This document shows, in pieces, positions 53,023 through 62,190 of a stretch of DNA of 64,000 nucleotides. Both the position numbers and the translations under genes were made by a program. The notes beneath the pieces were generated by a model. That model saw only the letters and a program-made list of their open reading frames with translations, made no database searches and was not told the origin of the DNA. The DNA is taken from contig NZ_MDZA01000312.1 in NCBI RefSeq assembly GCF_001816125.1, positions 1 to 64,000 on the forward strand, given 5' to 3'. The DNA is from Hymenobacter coccineus. Lineage in GTDB: Bacteria; Bacteroidota; Bacteroidia; Cytophagales; Hymenobacteraceae. How positions within the stretch are numbered: position 1 is the stretch's first letter; each line of letters begins with the position of its first letter.

Positions 53023-54452
53023 TTAGCCGCTGCCCGGGGCCCCTCCCGCAAGCGCAGCCGCACCTGGAAATCGCCCCGCGGCCGCAGGGTGATGAGCGGC
53101 TGCTGGGCCACCGGCGGCTGGCCGGCGGGCCACTCCACGTCGAAGGTGCGCAGCAGCTCGACGGCCACCAGCTGCATTTCGGTGAGGGCAAATTGCAGGC
53201 CCACGCACAGCCGGGGGCCCCCGCCGAACGGCGCGTAGGCAAACGGCACGAGCGGGCGCGGCGCATCGGGGGCGAAGCGGGCGGGGCGGAACTCGGTGGG
53301 CGCGTCCCAGTGCTGCGGGTCGCGGTGCAGGCCATAGAGGTAGAGCGAAAACAGCGTGCCCTTCGGGATGCGCAGGCCCTGGTAGTCGTCGTCGGCCAGG
53401 GCCACGCGGTCCACCATCCAGGCAGGCGGGTAAAGGCGCATGGTTTCCTGCACGGCTTGCAGGGCGCGCCCCAAGCGCGGCAAGTCGGCAAACGTGGGAG
53501 CCCCAGCGCCCAGCACCTCAGCGGTTTCGGCCTGGATGGCCCGCGCCTCGGCCGGGTGGTGGGCCAGCAGGTACAGCAGCCAGGTGAGGGCGTTGGCGCT
53601 GGTTTCGTGGCCGGCCACGAGCAGAATCAGGGCTTCGTCGAGCAGCCGGTCGGGGGCCATCGGTTCGCCGGTGTCCTCGTAGCGGGCGTCGAGCAGCATT
53701 TGCAACAGGTCGTCGGGCGGGGCGGGGGCCCCGGGGGCGGCGTTGGCGGCCTGGCGCTGGGCAATGTAGCGTCCCAGCAGCGCCCGCAGCTCGGCCGTGA
53801 GGCGGTCGTGGTGGCGGAACTGGCCCCGCAGCCGCCGCCACCAGTTCAGGTAGGGCTGGCGGATGGTGCGGATGTAAAACGCCTGAATTTCCGTAATAAG
53901 CTGGGCCAGGCGGTCCAATTCAGCCTCGGCAAAGCTGGTGCTGAACACCGAGCGGGCAATAATGCGGAACGTGAGCCGCGTGAGCAGCGCGTGGGCCGGC
54001 ACGGCCACCGCCCCGCCACTTTGGGCCGCGGCCTGCACCAGGGGCCCCAGCGTGTCGGCCACTACTTCCTGCATCAGCCCGGTGAGGCCCGCTACCCGCT
54101 GGCGGTGGAAGCCGGGCTGAATGAGCCGGCGCTGGCGCAGCCAGTCGGGGCCCTCGTTGGTGAGCAGGCCGTGACCGATGTAGCGCGCAAAGCCGAGCGT
54201 GAACTTCGATTTGGCGTAGTTGCGGTGGTTTTTCTGCAAAATGTGCTGCACCAGCCCGGGGTCGCGGGTGAGCACGCTGGGCTGCACCCCGCCGATGTAG
54301 AGCCGCGCCGTGTCGCCAAAGCCGGCGTGCACCGCGTCGAGGGCCCCGATGGGGTCGGCCACGAGCCGCAACGAGCCGCGGATGGAGTGCCAGCGCGGCA
54401 CCTGGGGCAGGAGCGTGTGCGGGGCCTGGGGCCCCAAAGTATCGTCGGCCAT
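53019..54452 (-). CDS. Cytochrome P450
   Basis: 477 aa heme monooxygenase. I-helix motif AGHETSANALTWLLYLLA, the ExxR-type segment VQETMRLYPPAWMVDR and the heme loop FGGGPRLCVGLQFALTEMQL with the axial Cys are present. The substrate is unknown; it is not in a biosynthetic cluster and has no reductase or ferredoxin next to it, so electrons must come from elsewhere. ATG 54452 (MADDTLGPQAPHTLLPQ) gives a normal start; a TACCTTTG box lies upstream at 54484-54491 (minus). The stop codon overlaps that of the universal stress protein gene in convergent orientation. Confidence 0.94.
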   Translation of the reverse strand: MADDTLGPQAPHTLLPQVPRWHSIRGSLRLVADPIGALDAVHAGFGDTARLYIGGVQPSVLTRDPGLVQHILQKNHRNYAKSKFTLGFARYIGHGLLTNEGPDWLRQRRLIQPGFHRQRVAGLTGLMQEVVADTLGPLVQAAAQSGGAVAVPAHALLTRLTFRIIARSVFSTSFAEAELDRLAQLITEIQAFYIRTIRQPYLNWWRRLRGQFRHHDRLTAELRALLGRYIAQRQAANAAPGAPAPPDDLLQMLLDARYEDTGEPMAPDRLLDEALILLVAGHETSANALTWLLYLLAHHPAEARAIQAETAEVLGAGAPTFADLPRLGRALQAVQETMRLYPPAWMVDRVALADDDYQGLRIPKGTLFSLYLYGLHRDPQHWDAPTEFRPARFAPDAPRPLVPFAYAPFGGGPRLCVGLQFALTEMQLVAVELLRTFDVEWPAGQPPVAQQPLITLRPRGDFQVRLRLREGPRAAAN

Positions 54453-54483
54453 AGTGCGGATGGGGCCCTGGCGGGGCCGCGCC

Positions 54484-54491
54484 CAAAGGTA
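54484..54491 (-). promoter_or_regulatory. Possible -7 box TACCTTTG before the P450 gene
   Basis: On the minus strand TACCTTTG lies 31 bases before the P450 ATG. No matching -33 TTTG is visible, so this is weak. Confidence 0.35.
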
Positions 54492-54592
54492 GGGCGGGCC
54501 CCGGGGCCATCCTTTTGCCGGGCCGCCGCGTAAACCCGGGCAGGCCCCGCCGCGGGCCGCCGCCCTTTTTCCAAAACCAACCCGATTGCCCC

Positions 54593-54904
54593 ATGTGGAT
54601 TGCCCAGAAACCCGACCAGAACGCCCCCCTCGAAGAATTGCAAGGCCGCGCCGTGGGCCTCAAGTTTGAGTGCAACATGTGCCACACCGAAGTCTTCACC
54701 GACCTGCTCGGCGTGCCTACCCCCGACCCGATGGCCGACTCGCTGGCCGACACCGACCAGTACGAAAAAGAGGAAGTGAAGTGCCCCAGCTGCGGTATGA
54801 TCCACACCCTGGAGGTGGACGCGACCTTCGACGGCGTGAAGTTCAAAGTGAGCGACGTGGCCCCCGGCAGCGTCAGCTACCAGGTAGCTGAGCCGAAAGG
54901 CTAA
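54593..54904 (+). CDS. Small zinc-ribbon protein, 103 aa
   Basis: A protein with two CxxC knuckles, CNMC at about residue 27 and CPSC at about 63, spaced as in a zinc ribbon, with an acidic loop between them (PTPDPMADSLADTDQYEKEEVK). It starts MWIAQKPDQN at ATG 54593 and ends in a beta-rich tail (FKVSDVAPGSVSYQVAEPKG). No signal peptide or membrane segment. It probably binds zinc and may act on nucleic acid or protein; function unknown. Divergent from the P450 gene with 140 bases between them. A strong terminator follows. Confidence 0.8.
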   Translation: MWIAQKPDQNAPLEELQGRAVGLKFECNMCHTEVFTDLLGVPTPDPMADSLADTDQYEKEEVKCPSCGMIHTLEVDATFDGVKFKVSDVAPGSVSYQVAEPKG

Positions 54905-54920
54905 CGCCCCGCACTATATT

Positions 54921-54958
54921 AGAAAGGCCGCTTCTGTACCAGGAGCGGCCTTTCTTTT
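54921..54958 (+). terminator. Terminator after the zinc-ribbon gene
   Basis: AGAAAGGCCGCT and AGCGGCCTTTCT form a perfect 12-bp stem, loop of 11, followed by TTTT. Confidence 0.88.
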
Positions 54959-55020
54959 GTGGCCGGCTGGTCCCATGGGGCCCTATTTTTCGCACCGCGT
55001 ACTGGTGCTGGCCTGGTGCT

Positions 55021-55194
55021 GGCCGCAGTTTAGCGCGCAGCGCGTAACTGCGCGCCACGGTTTGGGGCGAGTTTGTAACTCGCACAGTTGAACGGCCCAG
55101 GCTGCGCAACCCGCTGGGCCGCTGCGCGGCCGTGAGTCGCAGACTCACCCCGTTTTCCGGCCGGCAGTTGCGCGCTGCACGCTAAACTGCGGCC
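55021..55194. repeat. Palindromic element GGCCGCAGTTTAGCGCGCAG
   Basis: About 30-bp terminal arms (GGCCGCAGTTTAGCGCGCAG ... / ...GCTGCACGCTAAACTGCGGCC, near-perfect) enclose a centre with further hairpins (GCGAGTTTGTAACTCGC; GGCCCAG...CTGGGCC; GTGAGTCGCAGACTCAC). 174 bp with no coding capacity. It resembles the other intergenic palindromic families but I see no second copy in this window. Confidence 0.75.
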
Positions 55195-55228
55195 AGTGCG
55201 CAACTTCCGGCCTGCGGCTTCCGGGGCC

Positions 55229-56230
55229 CTATTTCTCCCGCTCAATGGTGTAGTTAATCAACTGCTCTAACGAGGTGCGGCTGGCCGAGGCGGGGAAGGT
55301 GTGCAGGATTTCGAGGGCCTCGTCGCGGTACTTTTCCATGGTGGCCACGGCGTAGGCCAGGCCCCCGGATTCCTTCACGAACTCGATGACCTGCTGCACC
55401 CGCTCGCGGTGGCCCTCGTTGTTTTTGACGTTGAAAATCATCCGGCGCTTCTCCAGCCAGCTGGCCTGCTGGAGGGCGTAAATCAGCGGCAACGTCATCT
55501 TTTTTTCCTTGATGTCGATGCCCACCGGCTTGCCGATTTCGGCCGTGCCGTAATCGAACAGGTCGTCTTTGATTTGAAACGCCATGCCCACTTTTTCGCC
55601 GAAGAGGCGGGCGCGCTCCACGGTTTCAGGATCGGCGCCGGTGGAGGCGGCTCCCACGGCCGTGCAGGAGGCAATGAGGGAGGCCGTTTTCTGGCGGATG
55701 ATGTCGAAATACACGTCCTCTGTGATGTCGAGCTTGCGGGCTTTTTCGATTTGCAGCAGTTCGCCTTCGCTGAGCTCGCGCACGGCCCGGTTCACGATTT
55801 TCAGGAGCTGAAAATCGTCGTGCTCCAGGGCCAGCTGCATGCCGCGCGAAAGCAGGTAATCGCCCACCAATACGGCTATCTTATTCTTCCACAGCGCGTT
55901 GATGGAGAAAAAGCCGCGGCGGTAATTACTCTCGTCCACCACGTCGTCGTGCACCAGCGTGGCGGTGTGCAGCAGCTCGATGAGCGTGGCCCCGCGAAAG
56001 GTGGCCTCGGGCAGGGGCCCCGTGGCGTCGGGCAGGGCGATGCGGGCCGAAAAAAACACGAACATCGGCCGGATTTGCTTGCCCTTGCGCTTCACAATGT
56101 AGCCCATTATCTTGTCGAGCAGCAGCACGTTGGTGCGCATCGACTGGCGAAATTTGTGCTCAAACTCAGCCATTTCGGCCGCAATGGGGGCCTGGATCTG
56201 GTCGAGGGAAGCGGAGGTGGGCTGCGGCAT
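55229..56230 (-). CDS. Polyprenyl synthetase family protein (long-chain prenyl diphosphate synthase)
   Basis: 333 aa all-helical prenyltransferase. First Asp-rich motif LLHTATLVHDDVVDES and second GMAFQIKDDLFDYG bind Mg-diphosphate; RKGKQIRPMFVF and GRGM-like sites are also present. It extends allylic diphosphates with isopentenyl units, most likely to the octa/nonaprenyl tail used for menaquinone, since small residues stand before the first Asp motif as in long-chain enzymes. ATG 56230 (MPQPTSASLDQIQAP). The palindromic element at 55021-55194 lies downstream. It is divergent from the hydrolase gene. Confidence 0.92.
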   Translation of the reverse strand: MPQPTSASLDQIQAPIAAEMAEFEHKFRQSMRTNVLLLDKIMGYIVKRKGKQIRPMFVFFSARIALPDATGPLPEATFRGATLIELLHTATLVHDDVVDESNYRRGFFSINALWKNKIAVLVGDYLLSRGMQLALEHDDFQLLKIVNRAVRELSEGELLQIEKARKLDITEDVYFDIIRQKTASLIASCTAVGAASTGADPETVERARLFGEKVGMAFQIKDDLFDYGTAEIGKPVGIDIKEKKMTLPLIYALQQASWLEKRRMIFNVKNNEGHRERVQQVIEFVKESGGLAYAVATMEKYRDEALEILHTFPASASRTSLEQLINYTIEREK

Positions 56231-56368
56231 GGCGTGGCAATATTACGGCGTAACGGCCGAGGCTGGGGTCGGGCGGGGCGCAAAACTTTTGCGCCCCGAA
56301 TGCCTTACTTGCGGGCCCCGCCCGCGCCTTGCGCCGCCGGGGCCCGCCTCACCCCTGCCCTTGCGCCC

Positions 56369-57190
56369 ATGCTCGCCCACGTTCCGTTCATTCTCACCGG
56401 CTTGCGCCACGGCCGGCCATTTGCCGCCGACGCCATGTACCGCGCCGACGGCCGCGCGAAGCCGGTGGTGGTATTCGTGCACGGCTTCAAGGGCTTCAAG
56501 GATTGGGGGCATTTCCCGCGGCTGGCCGATTTTTTTGCTGAGCAGGGCTTCGTGTTCGTCAAGCTGAATCTGTCGCACAACGGCGTGGTAGTGGGCGGCA
56601 CCGGCGATTTGGAGGATCTGGACGCTTTCGGGCGTAATAACTTCAGCCTGGAGCTGGATGATTTGGGCCAACTGCTCGACGCGCTGCACACGCCCGGGGC
56701 CACGCCCCTGCCGGCGGCCGAGCTGGATATGGCCCGGCTCTCGCTCGTGGGCCACAGCCGCGGCGGGGCCCTGGTGCTGCTTAAGGCCGCCGAAGATGCC
56801 CGGGTGCGGGCCGTGGCCACCTGGGCCGCCATCGCCGACATTGACCAGCGCTGGGGCCCCGAGGTGCTGGCCGAGTGGGCCCGCGCCGGCCACCTCATGG
56901 TGCCCAACAGCCGCACCGGCCAGCCCCTGCCCATGTACTACCAGATTGTGGAGGATTACGCGGCCCACCGCCCGCGGCTCGACATCCTGGCCAATGTGAC
57001 GCACAACTTGCCCCAACCGCTGCTCATCGTGCACGGCGACGCCGACGAAACCGTGCCCCTGGAGGCCGCCCACGCCCTGCACGCCGCCAAGCCCGACGCC
57101 GAGCTGCTGCTGGTGCCCGGGGCCACGCACATGTTTGGCGGGGCCCACCCCTGGCCCGGCGCGGCGCTGCCCGAGCCGCCGGCCTGGTAG
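56369..57190 (+). CDS. Alpha/beta hydrolase
   Basis: 273 aa. Fold motifs: VVVFVHGFKGFKDWGHFPRLADFFAEQGF with the oxyanion HG, the nucleophile elbow VGHSRGGALVL (Ser), an acidic residue in IVHGDADETVPLEAAH and the His in VPGATHMFGG. Substrate unknown; it resembles the dienelactone hydrolase/acyl-hydrolase group. ATG 56369 gives MLAHVPFILTGLRHGRPF; a longer upstream frame continues antisense over the polyprenyl synthase gene and is rejected. folK follows after 34 bases on the same strand. Confidence 0.9.
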   Translation: MLAHVPFILTGLRHGRPFAADAMYRADGRAKPVVVFVHGFKGFKDWGHFPRLADFFAEQGFVFVKLNLSHNGVVVGGTGDLEDLDAFGRNNFSLELDDLGQLLDALHTPGATPLPAAELDMARLSLVGHSRGGALVLLKAAEDARVRAVATWAAIADIDQRWGPEVLAEWARAGHLMVPNSRTGQPLPMYYQIVEDYAAHRPRLDILANVTHNLPQPLLIVHGDADETVPLEAAHALHAAKPDAELLLVPGATHMFGGAHPWPGAALPEPPAW

Positions 57191-57224
57191 CGGCGCGCAC
57201 GGCCGAATTTCTGGCCTGCCAGTC

Positions 57225-57716
57225 GTGAGCGCGCCCGCCCTGGCCTACCTGCTGCTGGGCAGCAACCTCGGCGACCGGGCCGCCTACCTGCAAGCGGCGC
57301 GCACCGGCCTGGCCGCCGCCGGCGAAATTATGGCTACCTCGGGCATCTACGAAACCGCCGCCTGGGGCCCCGCCGACCAGCCGGCCTACCTCAACCAGGC
57401 CGTGGCGCTGCGCACCGCGCTGGCCCCGGGGGCCCTGCTGGCCCATTGCCTGGCCACCGAAGCAGCCGCCGGCCGCGAGCGCCACGAGCGCTGGGGTAGC
57501 CGCACCCTCGACGTGGACGTGCTGCTCTACGGCGACCTTATAATTGATACCCCGAGCCTAACCGTGCCCCACCCGCGCCTGCCGCTGCGGCGTTTCGCAC
57601 TGGGGCCCCTGGCCGAAATCGCCACCGCGCTGGTGCACCCGCAACTGCACCTCACCATCGCCGAGCTGCTGGCCCGCTGCCCCGACCCGCTGGCCGTGCG
57701 GCCGTGGCTGGGCTAG
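57225..57716 (+). CDS. folK: 2-amino-4-hydroxy-6-hydroxymethyldihydropteridine diphosphokinase
   Basis: 163 aa HPPK enzyme of folate synthesis, transferring pyrophosphate from ATP to hydroxymethyl-dihydropterin. Family motifs: YLLLGSNLGDRAAYL, SGIYETAAWGPADQPAYLNQAVALRT, RERHERWGSRTLDVDVLLYGDLIIDTPSLTVPHPRLPLRRFALGPLAEI. The start is GTG 57225 (MSAPALAYLLLGSN), 34 bases after the hydrolase stop; a longer in-frame frame overlaps the hydrolase and is not family-like. It may be cotranscribed with the hydrolase, an unusual pairing. It is convergent with fabD. Confidence 0.93.
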   Translation: MSAPALAYLLLGSNLGDRAAYLQAARTGLAAAGEIMATSGIYETAAWGPADQPAYLNQAVALRTALAPGALLAHCLATEAAAGRERHERWGSRTLDVDVLLYGDLIIDTPSLTVPHPRLPLRRFALGPLAEIATALVHPQLHLTIAELLARCPDPLAVRPWLG

Positions 57717-57904
57717 CGGCCAGGGGCCCCAGTGCCGGGCGCGCAGTTTGCAGGCCAAGGGCCGGCAGCTACAGGAACCAGCGCCGCCGGAGCCGCCCTC
57801 GTTGAACGCTCGATGCGCGCCAGCTAGCCCAGTGCCACGGCGGGCCAAGCATCAGCTCCAACCAGCCACTCCTGCTGTTCCTGCGCCCAGCTTATGCGAT
57901 TTGT

Positions 57905-58819
57905 TTACTGCGCCGAGGCGACGGTGGCCGTGGGTACAATCTTCTTCACCAGGCCCTGGAGCACCTTGCCGGGGCCGCACTCCACAAAGTCGAGGGCCCC
58001 GTCGGCGGCCATGCGCTGCACCGATTGCGTCCAGCGAACGGGAGCCGTAAGCTGGGCCAGCAGGTTGGCCTTGATTTCGGCGGGGGCCCGGTGGGGCTGG
58101 CCGTCTACGTTTTGGTACACGGGGCAGCGCGCTTCGCGGAAGGTCGTCTTCTCGATGGCTTCGCCCAGGGCCGTAGCGGCCGACTGCATCAGCGGCGAGT
58201 GGAAGGCGCCGCCCACCGGCAGCAGCAGGGCGCGCTTGGCCCCGGCGGCCTTCAGCTGCTCGCAGGCCAGCTCCACGCCGCGCACCGCGCCCGACACCAC
58301 CAGCTGGCCGGGGCAGTTGTAGTTGGCGGCCACCACCGCGTCGCCCCCGGCGCTGATTTCCTGGCAGATGCGCTCCACCACGTCGTCGGCCAGGCCCAGG
58401 ATGGCGGCCATCGTGCCGGGCTGCTCCTCGCAGGCGGCTTGCATGGCCTGGGCACGGCGGGCCACCAGGCGCAGGGCATCGGCGAAGTCGAGCACGCCGG
58501 CCGCCACCAGGGCCGAAAACTCGCCCAGCGAGTGGCCGGCGGCCATGCCCACCACCCGGCCGGGCACGGCCACGAACTGGGCCACGGCGTGCGCAAAAAT
58601 GGCCGGCTGCGTCACGTCGGTGCGGCGCAGGTCGTCCTCCGAGCCGTTGAACATCAGCTCGGTGAGCGAAAATCCGAGGATATCGTTGGCCTGGGTGAGG
58701 AGCTGGCGGGCGGCGTCGTTTTGGTCGAACAGCTCGCGGGCCATGCCCGGAAACTGGCTGCCCTGGCCCGGAAATACAAAGGCCGGAGCCGACAGCGAAG
58801 AGGAAGAAGAAGGGTTCAC
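57905..58819 (-). CDS. fabD: ACP S-malonyltransferase
   Basis: 304 aa. Loads malonyl from CoA to acyl carrier protein for fatty-acid synthesis. Conserved: FVFPGQGSQFPGMARELF, the active Ser97 in GHSLGEFSALV, the Arg in ALRLVARRAQAMQ and the catalytic His in PVGGAFHSPLM, then PVYQNVDGQP and FVECGPGKVLQGLV. The start is GTG 58819 (MNPSSSSSLSAPAFVFPGQG); the Ser-rich start is short and probably removed or flexible. It stands alone; no fabH or acpP adjacent. Confidence 0.95.
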   Translation of the reverse strand: MNPSSSSSLSAPAFVFPGQGSQFPGMARELFDQNDAARQLLTQANDILGFSLTELMFNGSEDDLRRTDVTQPAIFAHAVAQFVAVPGRVVGMAAGHSLGEFSALVAAGVLDFADALRLVARRAQAMQAACEEQPGTMAAILGLADDVVERICQEISAGGDAVVAANYNCPGQLVVSGAVRGVELACEQLKAAGAKRALLLPVGGAFHSPLMQSAATALGEAIEKTTFREARCPVYQNVDGQPHRAPAEIKANLLAQLTAPVRWTQSVQRMAADGALDFVECGPGKVLQGLVKKIVPTATVASAQ

Positions 58820-59034
58820 AGGCAGGAAGCGCAGCGGCTGGTTTGGGTGGAATAGGGCCCCAGCGGGCCGCGGCTACTGCCGCGCCGGCCGGGGCAAACG
58901 GCGCGCAAGCTGCACAAAACCCCGCGGCCCACCAAATCGGCCCCGCCGGCCCGGGGCCCCAGCAGCCACCCCGGGGGCCCTAAAAAGCTATCCGAACAAG
59001 TACCCATCCTTACAACTCAGGGCCCCTAAAAAGC
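58820..59034. other. Intergenic, GC-rich, no gene
   Basis: The space between fabD and the terminator of the gliding protein has no supported gene. Two nearly identical pieces (GGGGGCCCTAAAAAGC and GGGCCCCTAAAAAGC) lie about 40 bases apart near 58975 and 59020. Confidence 0.45.
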
Positions 59035-59074
59035 GAAAGCCGGGCAGCTTCCCGTAAGGAGCCACCCGGCTTTC
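59035..59074 (-). terminator. Terminator after the gliding-associated protein gene
   Basis: GAAAGCCGGG and CCCGGCTTTC form a stem across a 20-nt loop with partial inner pairing. It lies beyond the stop at 59137 of the minus-strand gene. Confidence 0.7.
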
Positions 59075-59136
59075 AATTGCCGTCAAGAAGAAAGCTAACA
59101 GCCATCAGCCAAAAGCTAATAGCCTAATAGATGGTC

Positions 59137-62007
59137 CTAGCGCACAATCTGCACCCAGCCTTTGTAGGTGATTTTCGTGTTGGCCGCGTCGGCAAATTCC
59201 ACTTCGGCCAGGTAATAGTACAGGCCATCCGACACCTTGCCGCTGCTGCCGCTCTCGCCCACGGCCCCGCCGCCGTCCCAGTTGATGAAGATGCGCGACG
59301 TGGTGGTGCTCTCAAAAACCTTCACCCCCCAGCGGTTGAACGCCTTGAAGCGCACGCTGCGCAACGGGCTGGCCGACTTGGGCTGGAAGATTTCGTTCAC
59401 CCCGTCGCCGTTGGGCGTGAAGATGTTGGGCAGAATGAAGAACGGGCAATTATTCTGGCAAACCACATTGCTGAGGGCGCTGCGCAGCCCCCCCGTGCTC
59501 ACGGCCTGCACGGCGTAGCAGCCGCCCAGCTCGGGCAGGTTGCGGTGCACGTAGCTCATGGTATTGGTCGAGTCGAGCAGCGTGAGGGCCCCCGTGGCCG
59601 TGGCGCTGTAGAACAAGCGGTAGTACGCAATGGGCGCGCTACAACCGGTGGGCAAGGCACTGGCGGTCCAGCGCAGCGAGTTGGCGTAAGTTTGGTTGTC
59701 GCCGGGCGGGTTGCGGGCCAGGCTGTCGCAGTTCACCAAGGCCAGCGTCAGCACGGGTATGCAGGGCTGGTCGGTGAGCGTGGTGCAGATGATCTGGCTC
59801 TTGTTGAGCAGTTCGCTGAGGTAGCCGGTGGGGTTGTACTGGCCGTTGGTCTGCACGTAGTAACAGTAGGTGTTGCCCTTCACCAGCGCTGGGTCTTTGT
59901 CCACGAAGGTGCCACCAGCGGCGGTCGACGTCACCGACCCAACCTGCGCGAAGGGGCCCCCAGCCGCGCCGCTGCGGAACACCAAGGTGGGTTTCTGGGT
60001 GTTGTCCCAGGGCGTCTGGAAGGTCCAGCTCACGTTAATCTGCTTGTTGGGGCTGTCGGGCACCAGCGCGGTGCGCACGCTGCTGGCGGTACCGGCCGGC
60101 TCCACAATTTCGGTGGTGCTGCCCGCCGACGAGGCGTAGAACAGGTCGAGCTTGTAGGTGTACTGGTTGACTGCGGTGTTGACGTTGGTATCAATGTACA
60201 CCGAATCGGTGAGGGCAAACGGGGCGGCGCGCACCACCGTGTAGGCCGTGGCGGCAGGCGCCAAGCCCACGGCCCGCGAGAGGCGGTAGCCCGAAGGCGT
60301 GTTCAGCAACTGCGTAGTGGTCAGCTTAGCCGGCGACCAGCGCACCGTAATCTGGCCCGTAGCGCTGGTTTGGTCCACGTCCACGTTCTTGAGGCGGGCC
60401 GATGAGCCGCCAATGGTAGCGCAGGCCTCAGCCGAGGCAATGCTGGCCCCGAGCCCGGGCAACGGGAAATCGGCGTAGATGCGGTAGCAATACGTTTTGC
60501 CCCGCGCTAAGCCCTGCCCGGCATTATCGTCCTTAAAGGCCGATAAATCGGCTGTTACCGAGCCAATCAGCGTGTAGCCAGCACTCGCCGGAATCCCCGT
60601 GTCGCAGGGCCCCGGCTTGAAGCCCGACGTATTCTCCTTGCGATAAATGCGGATGAAGCTGGCGTTAGAGCAGATATACCGGCTCCAGGTCAGCGTCACC
60701 TGGTTGCCAGTGGGCGTGGCTTGAAGGCTTTGGGGCGGGGGCCCCACCACGGTGATGCGCCACACTTGCTCGTCCACTAGTGGGAAATCAGGAGTGGGCG
60801 GACTATCCTGAGCCCGGAAAACTACCGAGTACGGCTCTTTGGCCACGTTGCTGCAATCGGTGGCCCACGTGAAGGTCCCGGTGGCCGTAGGGGGCCCCTT
60901 AGACGCTTGCGTGAACAAGGCCGGCGGCAGAATCCCTGAAAAAGCATCCAAAGTAATGGGCGTGGGCGCGGCACTGCCCGCGGCGGTGCCATCGGTCGCT
61001 GTCACAGTGCCGGTGACGGTGGTACCGGCAATCACGCACAAGTCGGGCGGAATCGTGAGAATGGGCCGCAGGTTATTGGTAGCTACCACGATAATTTGCA
61101 TATCGCGGACTACCGAGCCGATCTGGCGGGCCCCAAACTCGCTCCGGCGCCACTCCTCCACGGTAAAGGCTACGTTGTAGAAGCCAGTTTGTAGCGGGGC
61201 ATTCCAGGTAATCTGACCCGTGCGCACATCCTGCACAAAAATGGCTGGCCCTGCAGTTGGCCCTCCATTGGATGCGGGCACCCCCTTGTAGGGCACTTGC
61301 TGGGCCCCCGAGTTCCCGGGCGTTGCCTGCGGGTACACAAAGCCTGCGATATCAGCTGGTATAGGACTATTGTTACTAGGCGGCGACGGCGCTTGCCTGC
61401 TAGGGCGCAGCTTAAAAGCCAACGAGTCCCCATCGGCATCATAAGCCCCAGGATTATGCAAAAACACCTGATTTTGACCAGCCTTGTCCACGGCTGGGGT
61501 ACGCAACACCGGGCTGTGGTTTGGGCCGAGTCCCGGGTCTATTCGAATGACCGAATTGACGTAAAAAGATTGCGTATCTGACTGCGTTCCTATAAAATTC
61601 AGAATGTTTCTGTTGCGATTCTCCCCAATAAAACTTACCGTATAAGACTGGGCAGCGGGATAGGTGTGCTCAAAGTAATAAATATTGAGGCCAGTATCTG
61701 GATTACCAGGGATGGGAATAGTGTTCCTAATGCCAGTACCAGGCACCCGAGGCACTTCTTCCGAAGCAGTACCATCGCCAAAATACAACTTAGCCGTTGG
61801 TTGGTCCGCGCTACTCGGATTTAGATCTTGGTAAATAGTTAGTGTAAAGAATATATGGTTAGGGTTGGCAGGATCCACCCGCGACTCAATATTACCGGCG
61901 CGAATGTGCGAGGCGTGCGCTGTACCCGGCAGCAGGGCCCCCAGTACCAGCAGGGCCCCAATAATGGCCAACTGCCAATTGTACCAAATCGCGGAAAGTG
62001 CCTTCAT
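59137..62007 (-). CDS. Gliding-motility-associated C-terminal domain protein (T9SS type B cargo)
   Basis: 956 aa surface protein. Signal peptide (MKALSAIWYNWQLAIIGALLVLGALLPGTAHA), an N-terminal beta-rich region (HIRAGNIESRVDPANPNHIFFTLTIYQDL), several fibronectin-type-III-like repeats in the middle (YTLIGSVTADLSAFKDD, TYCYRIYADFPL; TLLDSTNTMSYVHRNLPELGGCYAVQAV) and a C-terminal CHU/gliding domain (ILPNIFTPNGDGVNEIFQPK ... FKAFNRWGVKVFEST ... GLYYYLAEVEF), the type B signal for T9SS secretion. Probable adhesin or extracellular matrix protein. The 3' part of the gene encodes the more GC-rich region, the 5' end (61300-62000) is AT-richer. ATG 62007 starts the signal peptide. sdhC is divergent upstream. 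Confidence 0.94.
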   Translation of the reverse strand: MKALSAIWYNWQLAIIGALLVLGALLPGTAHASHIRAGNIESRVDPANPNHIFFTLTIYQDLNPSSADQPTAKLYFGDGTASEEVPRVPGTGIRNTIPIPGNPDTGLNIYYFEHTYPAAQSYTVSFIGENRNRNILNFIGTQSDTQSFYVNSVIRIDPGLGPNHSPVLRTPAVDKAGQNQVFLHNPGAYDADGDSLAFKLRPSRQAPSPPSNNSPIPADIAGFVYPQATPGNSGAQQVPYKGVPASNGGPTAGPAIFVQDVRTGQITWNAPLQTGFYNVAFTVEEWRRSEFGARQIGSVVRDMQIIVVATNNLRPILTIPPDLCVIAGTTVTGTVTATDGTAAGSAAPTPITLDAFSGILPPALFTQASKGPPTATGTFTWATDCSNVAKEPYSVVFRAQDSPPTPDFPLVDEQVWRITVVGPPPQSLQATPTGNQVTLTWSRYICSNASFIRIYRKENTSGFKPGPCDTGIPASAGYTLIGSVTADLSAFKDDNAGQGLARGKTYCYRIYADFPLPGLGASIASAEACATIGGSSARLKNVDVDQTSATGQITVRWSPAKLTTTQLLNTPSGYRLSRAVGLAPAATAYTVVRAAPFALTDSVYIDTNVNTAVNQYTYKLDLFYASSAGSTTEIVEPAGTASSVRTALVPDSPNKQINVSWTFQTPWDNTQKPTLVFRSGAAGGPFAQVGSVTSTAAGGTFVDKDPALVKGNTYCYYVQTNGQYNPTGYLSELLNKSQIICTTLTDQPCIPVLTLALVNCDSLARNPPGDNQTYANSLRWTASALPTGCSAPIAYYRLFYSATATGALTLLDSTNTMSYVHRNLPELGGCYAVQAVSTGGLRSALSNVVCQNNCPFFILPNIFTPNGDGVNEIFQPKSASPLRSVRFKAFNRWGVKVFESTTTSRIFINWDGGGAVGESGSSGKVSDGLYYYLAEVEFADAANTKITYKGWVQIVR

Positions 62008-62190
62008 AACCGTTTCGTTGTGATTGAGGGGCCCGCCGGCCGTCCCGCCGCGGGCTCGTAATAAACCTGTGTGCTAAGCTAACTTTTTTTTACCTCTGCG
62101 GGTTATCTAAGCAGCCCATAACGCCGCCAACGACGGGGGCCCCTGATAAATTCACTGCCTCCGATGCGTGTTGGCTAAAGGCCTGGTTTT

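Noticed and set aside
53193..54533. 446-residue plus-strand frame over the P450 gene
   Set aside because: Antisense shadow without domain signatures.
55301..56368. Upstream extension of the alpha/beta hydrolase frame
   Set aside because: This part is antisense to the polyprenyl synthase gene; the hydrolase family begins at 56369.
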